A DNA stretch of 64,000 bases from Dendrolimus kikuchii. Lineage: Eukaryota > Arthropoda > Insecta > Lepidoptera > Lasiocampidae. The DNA is taken from the NCBI GenBank assembly GCA_019925095.2, contig CM034392.1, positions 22,240,387 to 22,304,386 of the forward strand, written 5' to 3'. Below are positions 1 to 12,500 of the stretch, piece by piece. A program made the translations under genes and the position numbers. The number at the start of each line of letters is the position of its first letter. Positions within the stretch are counted from its first letter, which is position 1. The notes below the pieces were generated by a model. It was not told where the DNA came from. It did not search any database and saw nothing but the letters and a program-made list of their open reading frames with translations.

Positions 1-384
1 ACGCGCCAAGACATATCTCTCACAACAGATCGTTCTTATCGGAATTCCCGAATCATTCGACTATAATCACATTCTTTGTCTTTTCATTTTGTGCTTCCCA
101 CTATTATGCCGAACAATAAACCCATGGGCAATATTCATGTCCCCCGAAAGTCTCTTATATTGCCTGAAAACCCACATTTTACTTATCAACTGGCAACACT
201 TTTGAGTGACTCTTCAAAACTGAGAATTGTATCCAGATCATAATTTTCAAACGGCTTAACTGTCGCAGCCTTCTTTAACCAAGCCTTTTTAGAAGCAAAC
301 ACTTAACGATTTACGTCTAAGGCATTCAAAATCAATACTCCCAATAATCATTGATTACGCTGTTCATCAATCATTATCATACTC

Positions 385-390
385 TTTAAT
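385..390 (-). terminator. possible variant polyadenylation signal for Galpha
   Basis: The minus strand reads ATTAAA about 155 bases after the Galpha stop. No AATAAA is present on this strand in 1-544, so this variant or a site outside the window must be used. Otherwise 1-544 looks like 3' UTR and unannotated flanking DNA. Confidence 0.35.
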
Positions 391-544
391 AAAATCATAG
401 CAATATCGAATTGAGAATTATGTTGCTTCTATAGAAATTAGAAATCCAGTTGCATAGTTAAAGAAAGACTATAGCATAATCACATAACATGCGATACATT
501 ACCCAATGGATATCACAATACAAACTAACCCCTGCATTACCAAG

Positions 545-3500
545 TCACTGTAGCATGAGTGATTCAAGATTTCTATTTAAAATCGTGTCCTTCACTGAGT
601 TAAAGACAACCTCAATATTGTGCGTGTCGATTGCAGTTGTAAAATGGTGGTAGAGCGTTGTTTTGGGCTCGCGACGAACATTCGCGAACATGTTTAAAAG
701 AAACATTTGGACGTCTCTCACGTTGTGAGGGTCCCCTGCGAATTGTGGGTAGAACCAGCGAATGTCCGTCTCTTTGCTGGCCACCTTCCGCGCGAGCAGG
801 TCAGACTTGTTGAGGAATAAAATTATTGAGATACCTTTGAAGTTAACGTTGTTCACGATTGTGTCGAAGATATTTAATGCCTCTTCAAGGCGATTCGTTT
901 TCCTGTAAAAAGTAAAGAACATGATTAACATCTCAAGATCTTAGATAGATAGATAGATAACACTTTATTATACACCAATACAAACATGAACTTAAAGACT
1001 AAAATTATATCTAGTTATGTATAAAGGGTGGTCTTATCGCTAAAAAGCGATCTCTTCCAAACAACCCCAGGAATGAATTGATATGATAATGGCATAAATA
1101 AGATCATGTATGTAATTGGAATATAGAATAACATATACGCGTATAAAACTACTAGTAAGTAATCCGTATGATTACAAAATCATCTTTTCATTTTAATAGT
1201 ACATTATGGTACTAGTGTGTAACATTGGTGATTACCGCCGAGGCGCCATTGAGACTCGAGCCGTAGGCGAGGGTCTTAAGAGAGCCGAGGACGGTAATCA
1301 TCAATACACACGTGTATCATACGACGTTTTTCAACACACTTGTGAATAAAATAACAACAAAAACTCATTTTATTTAGTAGATAACAAAAAGTTATATATG
1401 AGTGAAAGTTTTATTTATTAAACACGTACGAGTTAAAATTATCTATTTAAATAAGAAGTTGCATGAAATGAGCAAGCAATAGGAACATTAATTTATTTGT
1501 TCTATAGAACACGATCTTTTTTTTGAATAAAAACTTTTTTAAGAACAAAGCAACTCAACCAATAAAATTTTACAAAAAATCTATAACTCACTAGTGAGTT
1601 ATAATGTTTTTTAGTCACAGTTTGATTATGGGTGTCATTCTGTGCCTAATTGCGGTGACCATAGAGCCACTTTATGAGCAAGTGTGTTGAAAATACTTTT
1701 ACTATGATACGCCCGCGACTTCGCGCACGCTTGATTTAATTTCCCGCGGGATTCCCGGAACACAAAATACCACAACATTCATAAAAACGAATGTAATCCT
1801 ATCGTTTTACTGAAAACTGTGCCGATATAAGCTAATTTTTATACACGCGAATAACTACAAACCGCCCCGGGGAAATTCCCGCGGGATTTCCGGGATCAAA
1901 AATATCACACATCTTATTAGATAAAATTTGCTATATATCGATCAGTGAAAAAATCACATTGGAATTCGATTTTTTTTTTTTAATCTGACCATTTTAAATC
2001 ATTCCCAGAAAAATTCCCAGGAAAAAAAATTTCGTCGATTATAAGTTTTAGAGTTTGCTGTCGATCAGCGAAAACCGCATCGAAATCGGCACAGTTTTTG
2101 GGTAAATCCCAAACAAACAGACCAGAAATCTAAAAAAAATTGCATCGTGTTCTCCATCGTTTATATAGTCTATTCCCGTTTTTTTTTTAATAGCTTCAAT
2201 GTACAGACACGGCATGTTTCGAATTTTATAATACTGTGACGAATACGCGTAGCGGAATTTCTTCCCCTTAAGAAAATAGCGCGTAGTCTTCGCCTTAACA
2301 ATAACACAATACAATGTTGCATATACAAAGTAACACGAAAGAGCAGGATAGAAATATAGGGCTAGACAAATGCTAAAACGAGATAGATACACTCAAGAAA
2401 CTGGACGTAACAATATTATAGATTACGTCCCTTGGATTCAATTTACGCCAAATTACCATCTCTTTCAGTCGTAGTTCATGATATAGTTGGTAAACTATTT
2501 AAATAATGTGGTATTTTAACCAAAAAGCAAAAGCTTTACATATTCTTTGTCACTACAGAACTTTTCACTGTGCATAGTTCGATGTGTATTAGCCACTTTT
2601 CTTTAACCGAATTAAACTTAAAATTAAAGTGCTCAACGTGGCATATATAAACTACAACTCCATTTACGATTTTATTAAATTCAAAATCTAATTATAATCC
2701 GTAAACGCTTTCTTCGTAAGGCGATAGGTATGAAAACTGATAAAATCGAAATTTTAGACTTTATTAACTTCGATAAAACAAAAAACTTATTGCCGCCTGA
2801 TTTGCTTCCGTTCACTTCGATAGCGATCACAACTTGATAAAATTCCACATCAAATATTTCATAATAGTCGATGAAATCAAATTAAAATAATAGCTTATCA
2901 ACCCAATCAAGCAATACAATCTAATCAACATAACAGAACATTACCGAATGAGCGTGAATGTGGAAACTGCTTTATCCAACCAATTAATCACTATCTAATA
3001 TTGGCTAAAAAAGATAAACACTTCCAATAATTATCTGGCGGTATTTTTTGTACACAATCGACATAATGTATGGCTTGAATCGCGGCCTTGGTACACACTG
3101 CCGGATGCTCAACGAAACACAACTATTACAAGAATTCTTGTTCATCAAGTATAATATTCAGGGAATATAATGCTAGTTTTTATACAGGAAACTAAAATAG
3201 CAGCGTACTCTCTTCTTGAAGTGCTCATTACGCCTCCATATTTATAATAAACTTCATACTCGTATCCGAAAACACTATCCTATGTTTCGGCATAAAAGAA
3301 ACCCATTCATCCCTGTTACGATATACGAGAATAACTAATAGCTAGTTCCTGGCAATTGCCATAGCTCCGTACTAGTAATGTCAAAATTCAATCGATGTTA
3401 AGGCAAGTGAATGAATAGCTAGGGGTCCTTTAGCATCTGGGGAGCAGAGGATCAAACCCCTGCTGAAGAAGTGGGTCTGACCTGCTTCCCGGGGCATTCT

Positions 3501-6500
3501 CAAGCACTGATGCGCAGAATCAGCTTGGGCGTAACTACGTTCTAAGTCTCACGCTTTTCCTACAATGAGCGCGAGGCACATGGGAGGAAGTTACCTCTCT
3601 AAAAGAGTGATACCTTGCCGAGTCTCGACACAAGCCGGAAATCGAGTCTGTTATCTGCGTATCTTCAGTGGATAACTCTCATTGCTTTGGTCTAATCCCA
3701 GTAAAGGACCCGGTAGTGTACGAAATGTATTTCCCCCTGCCTAGTGAAAAATAAAATGGATGAATAGTGAAGTAATAGTAATAATGTATCGCCCGGTAAA
3801 AAACGCAACTCAGAGTACACTGCAATCACAATCGATGCCACCAGCCCGTTCTTGTTCTTCCAGAAAATCTCAATGAAAACTTTCAATTCACATCTTATTA
3901 TTGAAAAAATATGTTAGCTTTCAATTAGCATTTTTTTTAAATTATATCAGTTACTAGGATATGCCTGCGACTTCGTCCACGCTTGACTTGAAATACCCGC
4001 GGGATTCCCCACGATAAAAAGTAACGCAGCATTTAAACCCTTAGCTCACTATTAGCACATATGTGTCCGCGATGAGAGTGCAGATCGCGTTTGTGTACGT
4101 GATCGTTAATTATGTTGTTGTCTCACTCTGTTTATATAGGAGTTGTATGATTTGTATGAAATGAATATATTTTCTTGGTATATTACGAGATAGTGATAGT
4201 GTTAGTCTTGCGGCTTTTTGCTATATCGATAAGTATATCGATAATTGTCTTAAGGGTATAAAGAATGTTAGCTGTCGTTTTAGTGAAAACTGTGTCGGAA
4301 TAAGCTAATATTGATGCACCCGAACAACTAAAAACCGTTCCCGGGAAAATCCCCGCGAGATTCCCGGGATAAAATTATCATAATTTTCTATAATATTATA
4401 AAATTCTAAGTATGCCGCGTCTGTACATTAAAGCTATTTAAAAAACAACTGAAATAGATGACTGGAATATATAAAAGATGGAGAACACGATGCATTTCTT
4501 TTAGATTTCTTGTCGGTTCGTCTGTTTGTTCGGGATTCACGTAAAAACTACTGGACTCATTTCGATGCGATTTTCACTGATCGACAGATAGTTCTTAGAC
4601 ATAAACTCTGCGCTACCTGATATCCTGGGAATCCCGCGGGAATTTTCTGTCCGGGTGCGTAAAAATTAGCACATTTCGACACAGTTTTTGCTAAAACGAC
4701 AGCTACATACATTCTTTTTCAAATACTACGGTATTTTGTGTCCCGGGAATCCCGCGGGTTCTTCAATTCAAGCGTAGGCGAAGTCGCGGGCATACCCTAG
4801 TATTAAATGAAATTTACTATCGATTATTAAAAAATCACATTGGAATTTGATTATTTTATGTAGTCTATTCCAATTGTTTCTTTTTAAATAGCTTCAATGT
4901 ACGGCATGTTTAGAATTTTATAATATTATAGACATGTTAACTTTCAATTAACATTATTTAAAGTTAGATAGAGACTAATATTATAAAAAGGAAAGATTTG
5001 TAACTAGAATTTTTGTATGTTTGTAATGAATAAACTCAAAAATTACTGGACCGATTTTAAAAATTCTTTCGCCATTAGAATGCTAATATAGCGAATATTT
5101 ATTACTAGAAAAAATTTAGAGATTCCTACTAAAACTTCAATAATGTAACCCAAGGTGTAAAAAAAAGTATTTGAAACCCCCCGGGGGTGGTTTAGGTTTA
5201 CGATTAAACCCGGTAGGTGGCGCTGGAATCGGGTTCTAGATTTTTATTTTTCAGGGCAGGCAGTTATAAGTTGAAAATCCTGATTGGCTCCTTTTCTATT
5301 TGATGCTTCTAAGGCCGCATAATCAAATGTCACATGAACAGTGTATTACTACTAAACAATAAGAGCATTCATAATCACCCACACAGTTATTAGTAACTTT
5401 ACGACATTTTAAATCATCACTAAGGTGTTCTAATACAAACAATTTTTATATTGTTTAGATCGATGCTTCCTGACACATTTAAGTTTTAATAGTTTGGTAA
5501 ACAGCATCAAAGTACGAACGGAGTTCACTGGCATGCCTAGGTGATAACATCCTGATGTTTTACCTAGTTTAATTTGTATAAAATTCAAAGCTTTTTATGG
5601 CAAGTAATATAAGCCATCAAAAAGCCTTTTGTATGTAGGTAAAAGAGACATTAACATAAGCGACAAATGCAGGATTTACGTGTCCTGGCGATAAATTCCG
5701 TGCTGAATGCGGAGAATAACGTCGGTCACATTGCACTCAAACTACAATGGAATTGCCTACACTACTTTGGGCATGTGTCGAAAAAGAAACCGACAATATT
5801 ATATCTATCTATATTATAATAAATGGTTCGAATTTGTATAATGCGTTTAAAAGTGTAAAAAAAATCAGGACAGAAAATTTTCGGACCCCGAGAAAATTAG
5901 TGAACGTATATGAACAAAATTCGACATAGTGCTGGCTTATAACCCGAGTTAACACTTAGAATCCCTTTTATCCTGATAAATCACGTCGTAGAATAGACAA
6001 ATTAGCTAAATAGATAGCGTTGCAGTCTCATTTTTCAATTCACTAACAAATAGCTACGTTGTCATAAACAACATGTCATTAATTGTATTACTTCAAATCA
6101 GGTTGGCTTCGACTCGCCTCTATGCTTTGCTGGGCAGTTGTGTATACTATATGGACTTAGTTTCTTTGATAGTAAAATAAAACTACTGCCTGGGGCTAGG
6201 GTTAGACACGCAGCGCAGCGGGGCAAACTCTAATAGATAATAAATATTTAACATCTAACATCTTTCGCCAAGAGACGATAAGGCCGGCTGTTGCTTTGCC
6301 AAGAAGTATTGTAATTATTAATTTTTTTGATTATGTATTCTGGTGAGAAATAAAGATCACGGCTACTGAAAAGTGGCCGCGTTTAAAACTGTTAAAACGT
6401 AGTTTTATTATGAGCAATAAAGTGTTCTCTCTCTTTATTTATAGCATGTCAGTATATAACACACAGGCTGAGGACTCAATTGATGAAAAGTGGTTACCGC

Positions 6501-9500
6501 CGCCTATAAATTTTTGCAACACCAAAAATGTTACTAATGTAATGTTGGCTTCGAAGGAATTTTATATAGTGCCTCTTGTAAAATCCCCCCTCGCAATGCT
6601 GTGGAAAAATCTTAGCTGGGAGCACGTTCCAAATTCCCACAATGCGCGTGAGAAACAGTCATGTAAACATGTAAAAGTTAGAGTTCCGAAAGCCCACTTG
6701 CCCCTGCCTCTATCTCTTGCCCTTGGTCCCATTCGTCCTGTCTGATCCCATTACCTATCACTCCTATGCCATCGACCTATGCCCATCCTAAAGACTGGCA
6801 ACACCTTGGATTCGCCCCTAGTGTTAAACGTATATAGGCGACGGTTATCACTGACAAGTTTATAATTATAATTGACTAATTACAATTACAAAAACAGACC
6901 ATATTTACAATATTTTCTAGGCAATACAGCAGGCGGCATTATCGCTCCAATCAATCTGTTCCAGGCAGGATGATACTATGCCTGCTAATGTTGGAGACCG
7001 AGATTTTACATCCATACTAAATTGCGCTATTTTATGTGTATAATTTAGGCTATGTTTAACCAAAATAACGGAGCCAACTATTTCTGTAAAAGAAACAAGA
7101 AAATCGGAATAGGCTAGTTGACATTCAAACCAGCTGAAGTAATTTTTATCAACTTATAAAACGCCGAAGTCACCTAGATCTTGTATGAACGTAACAAGTT
7201 CTGATGTCACTTCTACATTAATTAAAATTAATTCTATGATGATATTTTAAAAGTATAATAACATGTTATTTTAACGGCCACTCTTTCATATGTGAACATT
7301 ATTTTAGAACTTGAGGACCCGGCAGACGTTGTCCTGCTCTGAAAAAATAAAAATCTAAGACCCGATCTCTGCGCCACCTACCGGTCCTAATTGTGAATCT
7401 CAACCATCCTGGGACACCCACTCAAACACACAAAAAAAAACAATAAAAACAATTCAAGAGATTAGGAGGATTCCAGAACCCGATCCCAGCGCTACATACC
7501 GGTTCCAATTAAGTAATCCGGGGACCCACTCAAACACACAAAAAATTTCATCAAAATCGGTGATGTGCACTAAGAAATTCGCTTTTCTTACATCGTTTTT
7601 GTAAGAAATAATAAATTAATAATAATTTTACATGTATTTTAACAATAAAACAACTCCGACCCAAGTATCTCTTTTAAAGGACATTCAGTTTTTTTACATC
7701 CTCTTTGACGATATTTGCAGCACGCTTTCTGTCAATTCTATGTCAAACGTCATAAGGTTACATTAGAAAAGTTTATACTGTCCAAAGCGCTAAGGTTAGA
7801 TTAGAAATAATTTTATATGGTGGTTAAGTATTCTTAAATTTTCTAATATTCCGCGCAATTTTCTTAATTTTTTCTTTCATAAGAACCTTCTCCTAATAAT
7901 AACAAACACAACAAAAAAAGAATTAGCGAAATCGGTCCAGCCGTTCACGCGTGATGGCGTGATCAAGGGAAGTAGGGATTCATTTTTATACATATAGATT
8001 TGCGAAATGCGTCATCTTGCTAATTTTCATACAGTTTCTAGTTTTAAAAGGAAGTAAACAAAATAAAATGGAGTCAAGTAAATGGCATTGCAATAACTAC
8101 TTTTGCTTAAGCCACACAAATTACAGCGGTAGAGAGATAATTGTAAATTACTTCTAGCAGTAATGTCTGTTATTCAATCGATCAACCGTCGGCAGTGTTA
8201 CGTTATTTCCTCAACACTTAAATACAGCTATTGTAAAACAATATAATTTAGTTCTCATGATGTCGTCATATTGAATAAGATTTATTTAACCCTGTAGAAC
8301 GATTCTTAAACTTGTATAAATACCTACACAACTTTAATTTGATATAATAATTTGTCTTAAAAACTGTTTTGGTATTACCGCTAAAATTGCACCGCTCCTT
8401 TGGTAAGTAGCACAGCCATAATATCCGAGATTACTGGTGTGATTAGACGAAAACTTTTTACGTTTAATAGCGAGTATATTAAAAGAGGGCATAATCTATA
8501 TGATATCTAATTCAAATTCAAAAGTTTTTATTCAAAATAAGTTCCACTGGATAATACTTTTTGAAGGTCATACATTTTTTTTTATATTTATTTATTTGGG
8601 ACTTTTGCCACCTAGGCATGTCAGCCCCATCATCTCCTAAACATACAATAACTTATCCATTAAATGTTAAATAATAAGATGGCTAACAAAAAAGCTTTCG
8701 TTGAGGCTGGTTCTGCCAGAATTTCTATGAAAATACCTGTGTCAAAACGATTCAGTCCCAACTCCCTCATCAGTTGTTCTTTGCCATCTTTATTTTTGCT
8801 GCACTCCATTAAAAGATGTTGGACATCCTCACGAGTTCCACACAGTAGGCAGTTGGGAGAATCAACTTTGCCCATAAGGTGGCTAAAACTTCTTGTTGGG
8901 AAATGACCAGTTCGGATTCTATTTAGTAGCTTTATATATGACCTGTTCAATTTCCCTACAGAAAACCATGGAATTTTGGGGGTTTGAGTCTGTATCGTTT
9001 TGTACCATATGCCTTTTACTTTACTTCTCTCATCAAAGTATTCTTTGAATTTAGAAAAACATAATTTTCTACATGTATACAGATACTCTCTATAGTCTGG
9101 TTAAATAGAAGTTGGGTCCCCTTCGATCATTGCAACTTTAGCTAGTTTGTCAGCCATCTCATTACCTCTTAACCCAATATGTGCTGGAACCCATTGTAAC
9201 TTTAAAACTATATTTTTCTGAGAGAAGTGGTATATTTTCTCAATAATTTGGTAAGCAATCGAGATACCTCTGAAGCCAGAGGTTCATCTAGCTAAGTGCT
9301 GTAATGCACCTTTGCTGTCTAAGGAAATAACTATTTCCTTCTCATTAGTGTTATGAATAGATTCAATAGCTTTAAGAATGCAATGAGCTCCAATGTCATA
9401 ATGGATACATTGCCTTGTATTTTTTGAAGGTCATACATATAAGTTAAAATTTAATTTTACTTTCTATTCTATGCACACCGCTTCGCAACGTGTTATTGCT

Positions 9501-12500
9501 ATTTAAGGAGAAGAAGCAGCAAGAAACTCCCCAGCAACACGTGTAGCTAAATATTGTTTTTCTTTATATTTCCTATTCTATTTATATCTTATGTTCTTTT
9601 TTTTAAAAGTTTTATACAGAATTACTTTTTGAAGAATTAATGGAGTTGTAGCAAACAGTGCATAATCAATTAGACCTAGACACAATAAAAGGATAGAAAA
9701 ATATTATTATAGTTATAATAATGACATGACGTACTAAAATGTTATGCTGCAATATATCTCCATAAGTTCCTTACAAGCTTGGCAAGATAAAAGCGTTATA
9801 CAAAATATAGTACAAGAGGTAGGAGCGAGCCTGATGTAAATGAAGTTTTGTTATTTAAGTATTCTTCAATAGTGTAGTATCCCTTTTTTGTTTTAAATTT
9901 AGTGAAAGGCAGATCTAACATTTCACTCGGAATCTTATTGAAGAAGCGTACACCCAAGAAAGAGGACAGTACTTTTTGTAATCTAAAAGAAGGCAATATC
10001 AGTCTGTGTTGAAATTGTGAATCTAAACCATCCTAGGACACCCACTCAAACACACAAAAAAAACAATAAAAATGATTCAGGAGATTAGGATTCCAGAACC
10101 CGATCCCAGCGCTACATACCGGTTCCAATTAAGTAGTCAGCCTGGTGTTGAAATTGTGAATGTTGACACTGTGAAGCAGTGCTGTAATAGAGAAGCAGTA
10201 TTGATACTTCCAATTCTGCAAGCAGGAGTAAAGACTCTCTAATTGCGGTAAGTACAGGTCCTGCTTAGAAAACTACTAATTACGATTTTCATAACATTGG
10301 GGACATGCTGTATTCAAATTTCATAAAACTTATATTTATATCTATAGCCGTGAAAAGAGAACACTTATTCATACCTCCAAACATACAAACAAGCATATTT
10401 GCTTACATTATTTATAAACTGACGGACTCATAAACTGCATCAAAGTTCAGGATTACTTTGAAATGATTTTTTAAAATAAGTATGCAAACTTTTTAGATTA
10501 AATTATATAAATATGGAGAGACTGGCTCTTAATCTCAAAAAAAAGGAAAATTTAAAAATAGAACGGCAGTAAAACAAATGAATATAGCCGGGAAAAGAAA
10601 ATTTACTCGTAGTATCAGATTTGCGTGTTATTTATAGCAAAGTTTTAAATTGATTCTCATTGATTTTTTATTCTTTTGTCAATTGAATTATTGTTACCAG
10701 CAGAATTGTTGGGTTAGTTTTTTAACTCATCGAGAGTTTTTGAACCATAATATGGATACTTCGTCCGAACAAGCGGCTCAAATTGTAGCATTGGTGCGGG
10801 AGAGCTTGGATCAACAAACGATTGGTAGAAATTTAAATTTAAACCAGTCTACGGTTTCTAGAATATACAGAAGGTTTGTGGAGACAGGTTCTTATAGAAG
10901 GAGACGTGGTACAGGCAGGACTCGAGCAACCACCGGTCGTGATGACCGATTTATTGTTACAACTTCCCTGCGAAATCGTTTCCTCACGTCTGTTAACATC
11001 AAAACAGAGCTTAATGAAGTGCGTGGAGTAAACGTGAGTGCACGAACAATAAGAAGAAGGTTAAAGGAAGCGGATATCACCCCTTTTAGACCAGCAAATG
11101 GTCCAAAGTTGTCTGTAGCTCACAGACAAGCTCGCTTAAGATTTGCGCGTGATCACCTGAATTGGACAGAAGAGCAATGGACCTCCGTATTGTTCACGGA
11201 CGAGTGTAGGACATGTTTATATGGTGCAGATGGTCGCAGAAGAGTCTATCGTCGACGTGGGGAGCGATATGCTCAAAGTTGCATTGAGGAGCGTGTTCCT
11301 TTTGGAGGCGGTTCGTGTATGGTCTGGGGTGGCATATCGATGAACGGGCGAACAGAACTTGTGTTCATAGACATGGTCCGTCAAAATGGTAATAGAGGGG
11401 GTTTGACTGCACATCGCTACATAACAGAGATCTGAGAAGATCGCGTGGTACCTTACATGGGATTCATAGGCGAAAATTTTACTTTAATGCAGGATAATGC
11501 CCGGCCGCACGCTGCTGCACAAGTTCGACAATATTGCGAAGAGGTTGGGATACGTACAATGAATTGGCCAGCACGCAGCCCGGATCTTAATCCCATTGAG
11601 CATGTTTGGGACAATTTAAAAAGAGCTGTATATGCGAGAAACCCTTTGCCCACGACAGTGGCAGCACTAAGAACAGCACTTCCAGAAGAATGGGACAATA
11701 TTCCGCAAGATCTTTTAATAACCCTAATAAAATCTATGCGGAACCGATTAGAATCCGTAATAAGGGCACGTGGAGGTAATACACCTTATTAAAACATAAA
11801 TAAACCCTTGCATAAAGTTTGTGTCAATTGTTAAAACCAATTTTTTAATTAAACCAATTTTCCTTAAATTTCTGTTTTTTCTTCAAAAAAAGTCTTAAGG
11901 TTCTTTCCAGTACACAAACTTAAACTTAAGGATATGACCCTACGCTGTTTTAAAGTTCACGAACCAATCTAGAGGTTTCAATTTAAATCTGTATAGAAAG
12001 TTTGCATACTTGGTTAAAATATTTATTTCAAAGTCGTCTATTACTTTGATGCAGTTTATGAGTCCGTCAGTGTACATCACTACCAGAGGTTTTCATGCGG
12101 CCCAACCAGCATTACATTCGATTTTGAATGCCAAAAAAACGGCATCATCTTGATAATGATAATCTACACTAATATTATAAAGAGGTAAAGTTTGTGAGTT
12201 TGTGACGTTGTAGGGGGTAATCTCTGGACCTACTAAACCGATTTAAAAAATTCTTTTATTGTTGGAAAGCTACGTTACCACGGGAGCGGGAAAGAGCGCG
12301 GGTGATACCGCGCCGGGCCGCTAGTCAATAATAAAAACATAATTAAAACTAGATGTTAACGATTTTAAGCGCCGCACTTTATTTCAATTTTATTCCAACG
12401 TTTCGGCTCTTAAATCCAAAGTATGTTGTGAAGCGATGGTAAATTAGATTAGGCTCCCACTGAATAAACATCAACCATAAACAAAAATTGAAATTAAATC

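Noticed and set aside
6410..6745. 111-codon plus-strand ORF
   Set aside because: Built on a fragment of a dispersed repeat; composition not gene-like.
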